Shown piece after piece: positions 27,500 to 35,817 of a stretch of 64,000 nucleotides of DNA (position 1 is its first letter; each line of letters opens with the position of its first letter). A model generated the notes under the pieces. The model made no database searches and was not told the DNA's origin. It was given only the letters and a program-made list of their open reading frames with translations. The DNA is from Bin103 sp002238925 (lineage in GTDB: Bacteria > Spirochaetota > Spirochaetia > SZUA-6 > Bin103): NCBI GenBank assembly GCA_965208065.1, contig OZ242313.1, positions 744,001 through 808,000 of the forward strand, read 5' to 3'. The position numbers and the translations under genes were made by a program.

Positions 27500-28945
27500 A
27501 TGGCAAACGAGCTTCCCAACATCCTGTGGATCTGCACCGACCAGCAGCGCTACGACACCGTCCACTGCCTGAACAACCCGCATATCAACACCCCGGTCGT
27601 CGATCGGCTGTGCGCCGAGGGGGTCGCGTTCAGCCGGGCCTATTGCCAGAGCCCGGTGTGCCAGCCGAGCCGCGCCAGCTTCCTGACCGGCCTGTACCCG
27701 AACACCATTCACGCGAACCGCAACGGCAACGCCTACTTCCCGGCCAACGAGCGCGTGCGGCTGATCACCCGCCGCCTCGCCGACACCGGCTACGACTGCG
27801 GGCTCGCCGGCAAGCTGCACATCGCCTCGTGCTGGACCGGAACGGAACCGCGGGTGGACGACGGCTACCGGGTGTTCGACCTGAGCACGTCGGCCCTGCA
27901 GTTCGTGGGGCGCGGCAACGCCTACACCGACTGGCTCACCCGCATCGGCCGCCTGGACGAGGCAATCGACACCAGCGGCATCGACCCCGCCCGCAACAGC
28001 GGCGCCCGCTACCGCCCCGACATCCCGCCCGAGCTGCACCAGACCGCCTGGTGCGCCGACCGCGCCATCGAGTTCATGGAGCAGGAGCGCGGCGGCCCGT
28101 GGCTGATGAGCGTCAACATCTTCGACCCGCACGGCCCGTTCGACGCGCCCCTCTCCTATCAGCAGCGCTACCTGGACAAGGACCTGCCGGAGGCGATCTA
28201 CGGCGACCGCGACGCCGATACACAGGAGCGGCTGCGCGGCGCGTTCTTCCAGCAGTATTCCGGGCCGCCGGGCGACAAGCAGCGGCGCCAGAAGGCGTCC
28301 TACTACGGCATGATCGAGCTGATCGACGAGCAGGTGGCGCGCATGCTCGACGCCCTGGAGCGCACCGGCCAGCGCGACAACACGGTGGTGATCTTCATGT
28401 CCGACCACGGCGAGATGCTCGGCGACCACGGCCTCACCGCCAAGGGCTGCCGCTTCTACGAGGGCGCGGTGCGGGTACCGCTGATCGTCTCCTGGCCGGG
28501 CCACTTCCAGCAGGGGGTGGTTGCCGACGGCCTGGCGGAGCTGACCGACGTGGCGCCGACGCTCGCCGAGCTGGCCGGCGAGCCGCTGCCGTGGACGAAC
28601 GGCCGCTCACTGCTGCCGATCCTGACCGGCAACGCCGACCCGGTGCATCACCGCGGCCACGTGCGATGCGAATACTACGACGCCCTGAACATGTACCTGC
28701 CCCAGGACCCGGGCCGCCACACCCCCTGCTGGGCCACCATGTACCGCGACGACCGCCACAAGCTGGTCACCTACCACGGCCTCGGCCACGGCGAACTGTA
28801 CGACCTCCAATCCGACCCCCAGGAGGTAAACAACCTGTGGGACGACCCCTCCGCCGCCACCCTGCGCGCTGACCTCACCCAGCAAAGCTTCGACGCCACG
28901 ATAGCCGCCTGCGACCCCGGCCCCGCCCAAATCGGCCGCTTCTGA
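27500..28945 (+). CDS. Type I sulfatase (formylglycine-dependent)
   Basis: 481 residues. NILWICTDQQRYDTVHC holds metal ligands; VCQPSRASFLTGLYP carries the formylglycine Cys; AGKLHI, FDPHGPFDAP and FMSDHGEMLGDHG complete the active site. No signal peptide, so it is cytoplasmic or its substrate is taken up first. It is divergent from the LplB-type importer operon and probably shares its regulation. About 44 bp separate it from the convergent ATPase gene. Confidence 0.93.
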   Translation: MANELPNILWICTDQQRYDTVHCLNNPHINTPVVDRLCAEGVAFSRAYCQSPVCQPSRASFLTGLYPNTIHANRNGNAYFPANERVRLITRRLADTGYDCGLAGKLHIASCWTGTEPRVDDGYRVFDLSTSALQFVGRGNAYTDWLTRIGRLDEAIDTSGIDPARNSGARYRPDIPPELHQTAWCADRAIEFMEQERGGPWLMSVNIFDPHGPFDAPLSYQQRYLDKDLPEAIYGDRDADTQERLRGAFFQQYSGPPGDKQRRQKASYYGMIELIDEQVARMLDALERTGQRDNTVVIFMSDHGEMLGDHGLTAKGCRFYEGAVRVPLIVSWPGHFQQGVVADGLAELTDVAPTLAELAGEPLPWTNGRSLLPILTGNADPVHHRGHVRCEYYDALNMYLPQDPGRHTPCWATMYRDDRHKLVTYHGLGHGELYDLQSDPQEVNNLWDDPSAATLRADLTQQSFDATIAACDPGPAQIGRF

Positions 28946-28989
28946 ACCCGGCTTCCCGCGCGCACGCCAGGCATCGAGATACCGACTAC

Positions 28990-30198
28990 CTACTCGTCCA
29001 GGTCCAGGAGGACCTTGGCTCGAATCAACTCGGGGTCGAGGTCGCCCCAACGAGAAAGCAGTTTCCGGTACAGCTTCTCGGCCTGCTCGCGGTGACCCCG
29101 GTCTATACAGTCGTGGAGCGACCGCAACGCGTCGGTACCCTCCGTGCTGCGGTCGTCGGTGTGCATGTACTCGCGCAGGATCGCGTTTGTATCTCTGCCT
29201 TCAACGAACACGGGGTAATCCTGAAGCTTGCGATCGAAGAGCCGGCGCACTTGGCGGTTCTCGGCACTGCTCAGGACCTGCGGTGAGTGCGTGGTGACGA
29301 CGAATTGTAGTCTTGGGAATGTGGTGCGAAGGCGCGGAAGCGCTACGCGCTGCCAACGGGGGTCTTGGTGGAGCTCGAGCTTGTCGATGAGTACCACCCC
29401 CTCCGCTTTTGCCGGCGCGGCGGCGCCATCGAACTCGTTGAGCATGACGGCGCGGCGGGCAATGTCCGTGACCAGAGCGATGAATGCGTGGTAGCCGTCG
29501 GACAGCTCGGACCACGGAGCCACGTCCCCGTTCTCGAAGCGCACCACGGGATCTTGCGTCGCCGGGTCGTACCATGCGTTCGTGACGCCGGGTGTCGCGC
29601 GGACGGTTGCATCCATCACGGCTGCATGGAAGGACCGATCCGGTTCGTCCTGAAGCCACTGGAGCAGCGGAGCCTCATCCAGGTCGGCGTCGAGTGCGGA
29701 GGCGTAGGCTTCCCAACGGTCCGGCGTGCGCTCAACCTTGCCTCGCTGGTCGCGGCTGCGCGCCAAGCGACCGCCGTCGTACCAAGCGAACAATGGCCAG
29801 CGACTTCCGGGTACTCGAATTCGCTCCAGGGCGTCGAGAATCGGTTCGCTGTGCGTCGTGGTACGGCCGGATGCGGAATCAGCCTTCATCGACCACGTAA
29901 CGGAATCCGATTCACCCACGGCGGCGGTCCACGCGAGCGTGCATGGTCCGACCGGCTCGCGTCGTCCCTCGCCATCGAGTATGCGCACTCTGGTGTCTCG
30001 TCTCGCGTCGAGCCTCGGGCTCTTCGGCGAACCCCGCTGGAGCGCGGCAAGGCCGATCGCGAGAGCTGTGAGCAACGCGGTCTTTCCGCCGCCGTTCTCG
30101 GCGAAAATGACCGTGGTGTCTTCCTCAAGCGGAAGCCTCACCGCACCAAAACAACGGAAATTGTCGATACGGATCTCACGGATTCGGAATCGGCTCAT
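28990..30198 (-). CDS. AAA15/21-type ABC-like ATPase with altered Walker B
   Basis: 402 residues. N-terminal IRIDNFRCFGAV and Walker A ENGGGKTALL (34-43) match RecF/OLD-like ATPases used in many phage-defence systems. ELSDGYHAF is the signature-like motif, and VVTTHSPQVL the H-loop. The Walker B line reads VVLIDKLELHQDP, where relatives have an Asp-Glu pair and HLHP: the catalytic Glu is Lys273 here. It may be ATP-hydrolysis defective. A C-terminal extension (about 315-402) is helical and charged. The gene starts seven bases after a helicase fragment, so it may be a leftover of a larger defence operon. Confidence 0.8.
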   Translation of the reverse strand: MSRFRIREIRIDNFRCFGAVRLPLEEDTTVIFAENGGGKTALLTALAIGLAALQRGSPKSPRLDARRDTRVRILDGEGRREPVGPCTLAWTAAVGESDSVTWSMKADSASGRTTTHSEPILDALERIRVPGSRWPLFAWYDGGRLARSRDQRGKVERTPDRWEAYASALDADLDEAPLLQWLQDEPDRSFHAAVMDATVRATPGVTNAWYDPATQDPVVRFENGDVAPWSELSDGYHAFIALVTDIARRAVMLNEFDGAAAPAKAEGVVLIDKLELHQDPRWQRVALPRLRTTFPRLQFVVTTHSPQVLSSAENRQVRRLFDRKLQDYPVFVEGRDTNAILREYMHTDDRSTEGTDALRSLHDCIDRGHREQAEKLYRKLLSRWGDLDPELIRAKVLLDLDE

Positions 30199-30205
30199 GT
30201 CGTCG

Positions 30206-30604
30206 TCAGTAGTTCGAGCCGGCGAGCAGTACAGCAGGCGGGCGAACAGGGCGGCGCGGCGTAGGCCCGACGTCCGTGGTGCGCTTGTAACTGGGATTGA
30301 TCTGGATCAGCGGCTCCGGCCAGTAACGACTCTCGGCGTACATGGCGTCGACCTGACGGCGGATGTCCGGTGCGTGGATCGTCGTGAACGACGTAGCGAA
30401 GCGCTGGTACTCGCCGACGACGCTGTCGCGGAGCGCAAAGACATCAAGCGCAGGCGCGCTGCCGGCATTCGCACCGCCCGAACTCTGCGCCGGTGATTGG
30501 GTCAGCTTCACGGTGACCTGCGGCCCCTCATGGGGCGCGATCCTACCACGTAGCCCCCTTTGCTGACTGATCTTGACCTTGACCGAGTACGAATGTAGTC
30601 TCAT
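30206..30604 (-). pseudogene. N-terminal fragment of a DEAD/DEAH-box helicase
   Basis: The frame from an ATG at 30604 contains LDVFALRDSVVGEYQRFATS followed by DIRRQVDAMYAESRYWPEPL and IQINPSYK. I recognise this as the opening of large DEAD/DEAH helicases of the DUF1998/DISARM-like group, which run to a thousand residues or more. Here it diverges after SYK and stops at 30208-30206, seven bases before the ATPase gene. The helicase core is missing, so this is a remnant joined to unrelated sequence. Family assignment is from memory and moderate. Confidence 0.5.
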
Positions 30605-30607
30605 CAA

Positions 30608-31138
30608 GTGCGGGTGGTGGTTGCGGATGCCAGCTCGTTGATACTGCTCGCCAAGTGCGGGGTGCTGCGTGACTATTCCCGGAGAGTCGATCTCCAGGTG
30701 CCGCATCAAGTAATCGATGAGGTGGCTTCGGCGCCGCTCGTGCTCCGCTACGCCGATGCGGCCCTGGTTGCGAGACTTGTCGATCAAGGCTCGGTACGTG
30801 TCGTTGAGGTCGTCTCCCGCCGGAGTCTGCCGCTGGCACTTGGCGACGGAGAAGCCGCTGCTATCCGACTACTGTTGCAGGTCGACGCGGATTTGCTGCT
30901 ATCCGATGACGGTCGCGCTATTCGAACGTGCCGAATCCTGGGATTGCCGTTCACCACCTCGCCGCGGGTAGTTGTCGACCTTTATCGGCAGGGAGTAATC
31001 CGCCTGGCCAAGGCGCGGACGGCCCTGGAGACATTGTCGGTGGCGGGAAGATATAGCCGTGATGTGATAGCTGCCGCATTGGTAGCGTTGCAGGAGGAAC
31101 AGACAGATGACCAGACCAACGACCATCCGGCTTCCTGA
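30608..31138 (+). CDS. PIN-domain toxin, DUF3368-like
   Basis: 176 residues from a GTG at 30608. VVADASSLILLAKCG gives the first PIN Asp; LALGDGEAAAIRL and LLLSDDGRAIRTCR carry the other acidic residues, the pattern of DUF3368 nucleases. The downstream antitoxin gene overlaps its 3' end by 32 bases. The start is only three bases from the divergent helicase remnant, so its promoter must lie within that fragment. Confidence 0.82.
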   Translation: MRVVVADASSLILLAKCGVLRDYSRRVDLQVPHQVIDEVASAPLVLRYADAALVARLVDQGSVRVVEVVSRRSLPLALGDGEAAAIRLLLQVDADLLLSDDGRAIRTCRILGLPFTTSPRVVVDLYRQGVIRLAKARTALETLSVAGRYSRDVIAAALVALQEEQTDDQTNDHPAS

Positions 31139-31409
31139 GGATGTTTTGAGCGAACTCGACCGGCGCGCTCGGGCGCGCGGTAAGGACCGGGCGACGCTGG
31201 TGAGGGAGTTGCTTCGGGCTGCACTGGACCGAGACCAGGAGGATGAGGTCATAGCCGCCTATGGTTCCGGTCAGCAGTCGCTGTCGCAGGCCGCCGCGCG
31301 CCTCGGCACCGACGTATGGTCGTTGTTCGATACCCTGGCGCGGAGGGGTGTGACGGTGAGCGTGTCGCTGGAAGACTGGAGGGACTCCGAATCGTCGCTG
31401 TCCCGCTGA
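31107..31409 (+). CDS. Ribbon-helix-helix antitoxin with UPF0175-like tail
   Basis: 100 residues from the ATG at 31107 (GGAGGAAC ten bases upstream). The N-terminus MTRPTTIRLPEDVLSELDRR and the following helices are a CopG/RHH DNA-binding fold. The tail GQQSLSQAAARLGTDVWSLF resembles the UPF0175 helix-turn-helix. It probably neutralises the overlapping PIN toxin and autoregulates. Toxin-first order is less common than antitoxin-first. Confidence 0.8.
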   Translation: MTRPTTIRLPEDVLSELDRRARARGKDRATLVRELLRAALDRDQEDEVIAAYGSGQQSLSQAAARLGTDVWSLFDTLARRGVTVSVSLEDWRDSESSLSR

Positions 31410-31509
31410 CGACCGCACGCCGCTCGTGCTGCTGTGGCGTGTGTTGGAGCCTCGCTGCTCCCTTTGTTCCCGCGGTATGTTCCTAATTCCTCCATAGTGA
31501 GGTGGCAGG

Positions 31510-31875
31510 GTGAAAGCAGTCAGTATCCGCGAACTGAAGAACAACCCGTCAGCGCCACTTCGCGCGGCGCGTGAACACCCGGTTATGGTGCTCAACCGAC
31601 ATCAACCGGAGGCGCTGCTGGCGCATCTCGATGACGACTCGCTGCTCGCGGAGCCGGGCATCCGGCTCGCCCTCGCGGCAGCGCTGTTTCGCGAGCGCAG
31701 CCTGTCGCTGGGGCAGGCCGCGCGGTTCTCGCGCCTCGGGATTGCCAAGTTCATCGAGCGGGTGTCCCAGCTTGGCATTCCGGTCGTCGACGGCACCGCC
31801 GCCACGGTGCGTGAAGATACCCGGGCAGTCGAGGCATGGCGGAGCGACTCGTCGCGGCCGACGCAAGCCCACTGA
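31510..31875 (+). CDS. Phd/UPF0175-type antitoxin
   Basis: 121 residues from a GTG at 31510. N-terminal MKAVSIRELKNNPSAPLRAA is a Phd-like fold; the C-terminal part RSLSLGQAARFSRLGIAKFI resembles the UPF0175 helix-turn-helix. Such proteins normally precede a DUF3368 PIN toxin, and a 21-codon stub of one overlaps its end. So it appears to be an antitoxin that has lost its toxin. Confidence 0.78.
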   Translation: MKAVSIRELKNNPSAPLRAAREHPVMVLNRHQPEALLAHLDDDSLLAEPGIRLALAAALFRERSLSLGQAARFSRLGIAKFIERVSQLGIPVVDGTAATVREDTRAVEAWRSDSSRPTQAH

Positions 31876-31901
31876 TCGGGCTGGCCGCCACGGGGGATTG
31901 A
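31836..31901 (+). pseudogene. Truncated DUF3368 PIN toxin (21 codons)
   Basis: ATG at 31836 reads MAERLVAADASPLIGLAATG plus D, then TGA. The ADASPLIGLA stretch is the typical DUF3368 N-terminus with the first catalytic Asp. The frame overlaps the antitoxin 3' end by 40 bases, as expected of an operon. Nothing after the stop continues a PIN domain, so the toxin has been lost. The sequence to 32024 shows no other gene. Confidence 0.6.
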
Positions 31902-32024
31902 CTGAGCGATGAGGTCACCGTGCTGCGAGCTTGTGTCGACGTAAAGGCTACGAGCAAGGATGTGCAGACGGCTGCCGTATTTGCCCGGCGAACGCGGTGC
32001 TTCGAGCATCCCGTGCCGGGAAGG

Positions 32025-32414
32025 TCATGGGCCCGCCAATTCGCGGAACGTGTGGGCGATGGCGGACTTGTCCTTCTCGCCACGGGCGACCGCCATCATG
32101 AGTGGGTAGAGCCTGCCTTCGTTGTCGCTCAGGTGTACTCCGTTGAGGTCGAGAAACACGAGCGCCGCCGCCAGTGCCACGCGCTTGTTGCCATCGATGA
32201 ACGGATGGTTCTGACACAGGTGAAACGCGTACGCGGCCGCCATCTCCAGCAGGTCCCCGTGAAGATATTGGCCGCCAAACGAAGCCTGCGGGACCGCGAT
32301 CGCAGAGCTGACCAATCCCAGATCGCGTACGCCGAACTCACCTCCATACCGCGTCGTCTGATCGCGCAGGATCGACAGGACCTCCGCGAGCGTTAGGAAT
32401 CGAGGTGTATCCAT
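32025..32414 (-). CDS. doc: Doc/Fic-family toxin
   Basis: 129 residues. The Fic active-site motif is HPFIDGNKR (70-78), matching HxFx(D/N)GNKR. GQYLHGDLLEMAAAYAFHL is the substrate-side helix typical of Doc. P1 Doc phosphorylates EF-Tu to stop translation. It starts directly after the AbrB-type gene stop, so the two form one transcription unit; the antitoxin is AbrB-like rather than Phd. Confidence 0.9.
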   Translation of the reverse strand: MDTPRFLTLAEVLSILRDQTTRYGGEFGVRDLGLVSSAIAVPQASFGGQYLHGDLLEMAAAYAFHLCQNHPFIDGNKRVALAAALVFLDLNGVHLSDNEGRLYPLMMAVARGEKDKSAIAHTFRELAGP

Positions 32415-32639
32415 TCATTCGGCGAGGCGCCTCAGCGTCGGCGCGAACGTCCGGTTGATACGCTCCAGGGACGTGCGGAACTCATCCTCGGAATGCGCAA
32501 TCGTTGGCGAAATCACCAGACTCCGGCCATCGGTCGTTATCTCGAGCGGGGTGTCCATTGTGACGTTGAGCAGTTCCAGGATCGGCTTGTCGAGGATCAG
32601 GGCAGCGCTGTTCCCATGCCGCACGAGCCTTTTGGTCAT
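32415..32639 (-). CDS. AbrB/SpoVT-fold antitoxin for Doc
   Basis: 74 residues: MTKRLVRHGNSAALILDKPI then MDTPLEITTDGRSLVISP is a MazE/AbrB swapped hairpin, with a C-terminal helix likely to bind the toxin. Zero bases separate it from doc. Upstream 32640-32726 has nothing I can name. Confidence 0.87.
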   Translation of the reverse strand: MTKRLVRHGNSAALILDKPILELLNVTMDTPLEITTDGRSLVISPTIAHSEDEFRTSLERINRTFAPTLRRLAE

Positions 32640-32726
32640 GCCGTGACCGTATATACGCCGTATGTCCGCGTCAAGGTCAACGGAAGTGAAGTGCCACGTC
32701 CAACTCCTCGCCCCATTGAGACCCGG

Positions 32727-34169
32727 TCAGCGTTCGCGGGCGGAGAGGAAGAGGTCGTAGGAGTTGGCCTGCCAGGCGTTTTCGGACGCCAGGGAGTCGC
32801 CGGTCGCGCGCATGCGGGCAACCAGGCGCGCTTTCATGCGGCGCAGGACGTGGCCGTAGGCGACCATGGCTGCCAGGTTGTGCAGCTCGCCGGGGTCGGA
32901 GCGCAGGTCGTACAGTTCGTCTTCGGTGGCCGGGTTGTAGACGTACTTCCAGTCGGCGGTGCGGATCATGCGCGCGCTGTACAGGGTGGTTTCGTAGCCG
33001 TGGAACTCGGCGAACACGTCGTCCGGCCAGTCCGGCGGCGTGCTGCCGGCGAGCAGCGGCGCCAGGGAGCGCCCGTCGGCGCCGCGCCCATCGGCGCCGG
33101 CCAGCGGCTCGGCGGCGGCCTGCTCCAGCAGCGTGGGGGCCAGGTCGACCAGGTTGGCGAAGGCTTCGGTGGAGCCGCCGCGTTCGACGCCGGGGCCGGC
33201 GACCAGCAGCGGTATGCGGTGGGTCTCCTCGTACATGTGGAAGCCCTTGTTGAACAGCCGGTGGCTGCCGACCATGTCGCCGTGGTCGGCGGTCACCACC
33301 ACGATGGTGTCGTCGCGCAGCCCGGAGCGCTCCAGTGCTTCGAGCACGCGGCCCATCTGGTGGTCGACGAAGCTGCAGTAGCCCCAGTAGGCGGCGATCA
33401 CCCGCTGCCAGTCGGGCCAGGTCAGGTGGGCGGCGTTCCAGCGCAGCAGTTCCTTCTGCTGGATAAGCGGCTTGCCGGCGAACCGCTCGTCGAAGTTGGC
33501 CGGGCGCGGTACGTCGGCGGGGTCGTACCGGGTGTCCCACGGCGCCGGCACCGCGTACGGGAAGTGGGGGCCGAAGAAGGAGGCGAACACCAGGAACGGC
33601 GCGTCACCGCCGCCGAACGCATCGACCATCTCGATGGCGCGGTCCGCCGTCCACGCTTCCTGGGTGCGCTCGGCGGGCAGCGTGTTGCGCCCGGCGAACG
33701 GCGCCGCCCCGCCCCACTCCAGGCGCTGCACCTCGTCGCGGGCGAAGTCGTAGCCGTTCTGCGCCAGCGGGCGGGACCACTCGGCGGGCGTGTGCCAGCG
33801 CTCCACCCCCCACATGGCGCCGTCGCCTTCGCGCGGCAGGTGCCACTTGCCGGCATAGCCGACGCGGTAGCCGGCGCCGGCGAGCCGCGCCAGCAGCGTG
33901 GGCTGACCGATGAGCCGGTCGTCGAACACGCCGTTGAAGTTGCCGATGTTGGACAGTTGCAGGTGGTTGTGCGGATAGCGCCCGGTCAGCAGCGAGGCGC
34001 GCGCCGGCGTGCACAGCGCAATCGGCGTGAAGGCGCTGCTGAACCGCACCCCCGCCGCGGCCACCGCGTCCATGGCCGGGGTGCGGCACACCGGGGCGCC
34101 GTTGCAGCTCAACGCATCGTAGCGGAGTTGGTCGGCGAGCAGTACGAGAATATTCGGTTGCTTCGGCAT
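32727..34169 (-). CDS. Type I sulfatase (formylglycine-dependent)
   Basis: 480 residues from the ATG at 34169 (an upstream TTG is less likely). NILVLLADQLRYDALSC, the LCTPARASLLTGRYPH signature with the modified Cys, AGKWHLP, FFGPHFPY and TADHGDMVGSH are all present. No signal peptide. Unlike the other two sulfatases here, no importer gene is adjacent; upstream on the same strand, 77 bp away, is the COG0523 operon. Confidence 0.93.
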   Translation of the reverse strand: MPKQPNILVLLADQLRYDALSCNGAPVCRTPAMDAVAAAGVRFSSAFTPIALCTPARASLLTGRYPHNHLQLSNIGNFNGVFDDRLIGQPTLLARLAGAGYRVGYAGKWHLPREGDGAMWGVERWHTPAEWSRPLAQNGYDFARDEVQRLEWGGAAPFAGRNTLPAERTQEAWTADRAIEMVDAFGGGDAPFLVFASFFGPHFPYAVPAPWDTRYDPADVPRPANFDERFAGKPLIQQKELLRWNAAHLTWPDWQRVIAAYWGYCSFVDHQMGRVLEALERSGLRDDTIVVVTADHGDMVGSHRLFNKGFHMYEETHRIPLLVAGPGVERGGSTEAFANLVDLAPTLLEQAAAEPLAGADGRGADGRSLAPLLAGSTPPDWPDDVFAEFHGYETTLYSARMIRTADWKYVYNPATEDELYDLRSDPGELHNLAAMVAYGHVLRRMKARLVARMRATGDSLASENAWQANSYDLFLSARER

Positions 34170-34246
34170 CAAGGGTCACTGATACCACGGCCCGCCCGCC
34201 GCCGTCGACAGCCGCGGTCACGCCTGCACCGGAGGCGGATCGGACG

Positions 34247-34771
34247 TTACCCGCGCGGCGCGTGCATCCCGGCCACCTGCCGCGGTGCCGGGACCGGGGC
34301 GCAGCCGTGTTCGTGGCAAACCTGCGCGCCCGGCAGGCCACGGGCATCTGCAACAGAGCCATGCTCAACAGCGAACCGCTCAAACCGGTGGCGACTCAGT
34401 TCAGCCGGCAATTCGAGCAACAACCCCGCATCGCGAGAGGCTCGCGCCCAATCCAGGAGCGAGTCGAACTGCCACTGTTCCTGGAGGCCTCCCAACCACT
34501 GCAGCCCCCTGGGCGAGACGACACAGACGACATTGGCCAGATCGCACGGACCCAGGCACCCGGAGATCGTCAGTTGCACCGACTTGTTGAGCTTCTCGTC
34601 TTTCCACTGCTGCTTGATCCAGTCGCGGGGGACCGGCGCGAACCCCTTGTCCGTCCGACCGCAGCAACAGCCTTCGCACACCAAGACCTGCCCGAGAACG
34701 CGCCCTCGGGCCGTAGCCATTGGTTCGCATCTGCCGAGCGTCTCGCGGATGCGTTTGGTCTGAGCATTCAT
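34247..34771 (-). CDS. Thioredoxin-like [2Fe-2S] ferredoxin-domain protein
   Basis: 174 residues. VLVCEGCCCGRTDKG and later ISGCLGPCDLANVVCV give the cysteine pattern of thioredoxin-fold [2Fe-2S] ferredoxins (the NuoE-like group often found near cobalamin/metal genes). The ATG overlaps the WD40 gene stop (ATGA), making it the third gene of the COG0523 operon. The C-terminal 40 residues after LLLELPAELSRH look unstructured. Partner and role unknown. Confidence 0.7.
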   Translation of the reverse strand: MNAQTKRIRETLGRCEPMATARGRVLGQVLVCEGCCCGRTDKGFAPVPRDWIKQQWKDEKLNKSVQLTISGCLGPCDLANVVCVVSPRGLQWLGGLQEQWQFDSLLDWARASRDAGLLLELPAELSRHRFERFAVEHGSVADARGLPGAQVCHEHGCAPVPAPRQVAGMHAPRG

Positions 34772-35817
34772 GCGCGTGCCATCACCTGCCAAACCGTCGC
34801 GCCACCCTGAGCGTCGAGTGCAGCAAGCGCGTGTCCATCTGGCCGCCAGTACACGTCGCCGACCACATCCGCCACAGGCGCAGCTCCTATCGCATCGCCT
34901 TGCCCACCGCGCCCAAGCGACCACACCACGACGACGCCGTCCCGGCCTCCCGAGGCCAGGCGCATCCCGCGGCGAGCGAAGGAGAGCGTGGTAACGGTTT
35001 CAACATGAAGGTCCAGAACGCCGGGCCGGGTGCCTTCGGGACCACGTCCCTGGAAGCTCCAGACCGTCACCGCCTCCCCGCCGCCGGTGGCCAGGAGGGT
35101 GCCGGTGCCGTCGAAGGCCAGGGCCGACGGCTTGGCGGGATATCCCGACATCATCGAGTCCTGCTCCGTGGAGCGGCGCCAGAAATGCACCGAGTTGTCC
35201 TGGCTGCCGCAGGCCACGATGTCCCCGTCCGGGCTCAGCACCATCGACACCAGGGAACCCGTCCACTCCAGCTTCTGGCCAGGCTTTCCGCCGGACGCGT
35301 CGAAGAACGTCACCCGACCGTAACAGGCCGACGCGAGTTCCTCCGGGCTGGACCACGCGATAGCGCTGACGGTACTCGGATGATCATCAGATCGCCAGAT
35401 TTTCGCGCCGTCCGCACCATAAGCGTGAACCTGCCGGGCGCAGGATACCGCCAGCCGCTTTCCGTCCGGCGACCATGCCACGTTCTCCACCCAACCGCTG
35501 CCGACGTCGACAGCCAGGCTTGTCCGACCCTCCGCGGCACTCCAGAGCAGGACTTGGCCGTCCTGTCCGCCCGTAGCGAACACCGGTTGGCTTGGGTGAA
35601 TCGCCACCGCGAGCACTCCGCCTTCATGGACTCCGCGCTGCGCCCAGATGGTCGCGCCGGACTTGCCGTCGAACGCGTAGACGCCACCCGCGGCATCACC
35701 GACCACAAGCGCCTCACCGCGCAGGGTCCAGCCACCGGCGATGGGGTAGTCGTCGACGCGCGCAGACCAGCCCGGGCGAAGAACACCCTCGGGGCTGTCC
35801 GCGGTCAAGTCAGACAT
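34768..35817 (-). CDS. WD40-repeat protein of the COG0523 operon
   Basis: 349 residues from the ATG at 35817, overlapping the GTPase gene by 13 bases. At least six WD40-type blades, for example VAIHPSQPVFATGGQDGQVL, VAWSPDGKRLAVS, MVLSPDGDIVACGSQDNSVH and LSFARRGMRLASGGRDGVVV. It should form a seven-bladed propeller that serves as a docking surface. No signal peptide, so it is cytoplasmic with the GTPase. WD40 genes next to CobW-type GTPases suggest a metallochaperone assembly; that is inference. Confidence 0.85.
   Translation of the reverse strand: MSDLTADSPEGVLRPGWSARVDDYPIAGGWTLRGEALVVGDAAGGVYAFDGKSGATIWAQRGVHEGGVLAVAIHPSQPVFATGGQDGQVLLWSAAEGRTSLAVDVGSGWVENVAWSPDGKRLAVSCARQVHAYGADGAKIWRSDDHPSTVSAIAWSSPEELASACYGRVTFFDASGGKPGQKLEWTGSLVSMVLSPDGDIVACGSQDNSVHFWRRSTEQDSMMSGYPAKPSALAFDGTGTLLATGGGEAVTVWSFQGRGPEGTRPGVLDLHVETVTTLSFARRGMRLASGGRDGVVVVWSLGRGGQGDAIGAAPVADVVGDVYWRPDGHALAALDAQGGATVWQVMARA

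Noticed and set aside
27388..28872. 494-codon frame overlapping a sulfatase on the same strand
   Set aside because: Arg/Pro/Gly-rich alternative frame; the sulfatase frame has all catalytic motifs.
32493..34763. 756-codon open frame on the plus strand
   Set aside because: Antisense to the third sulfatase and the ferredoxin gene; composition typical of a GC-rich shadow.
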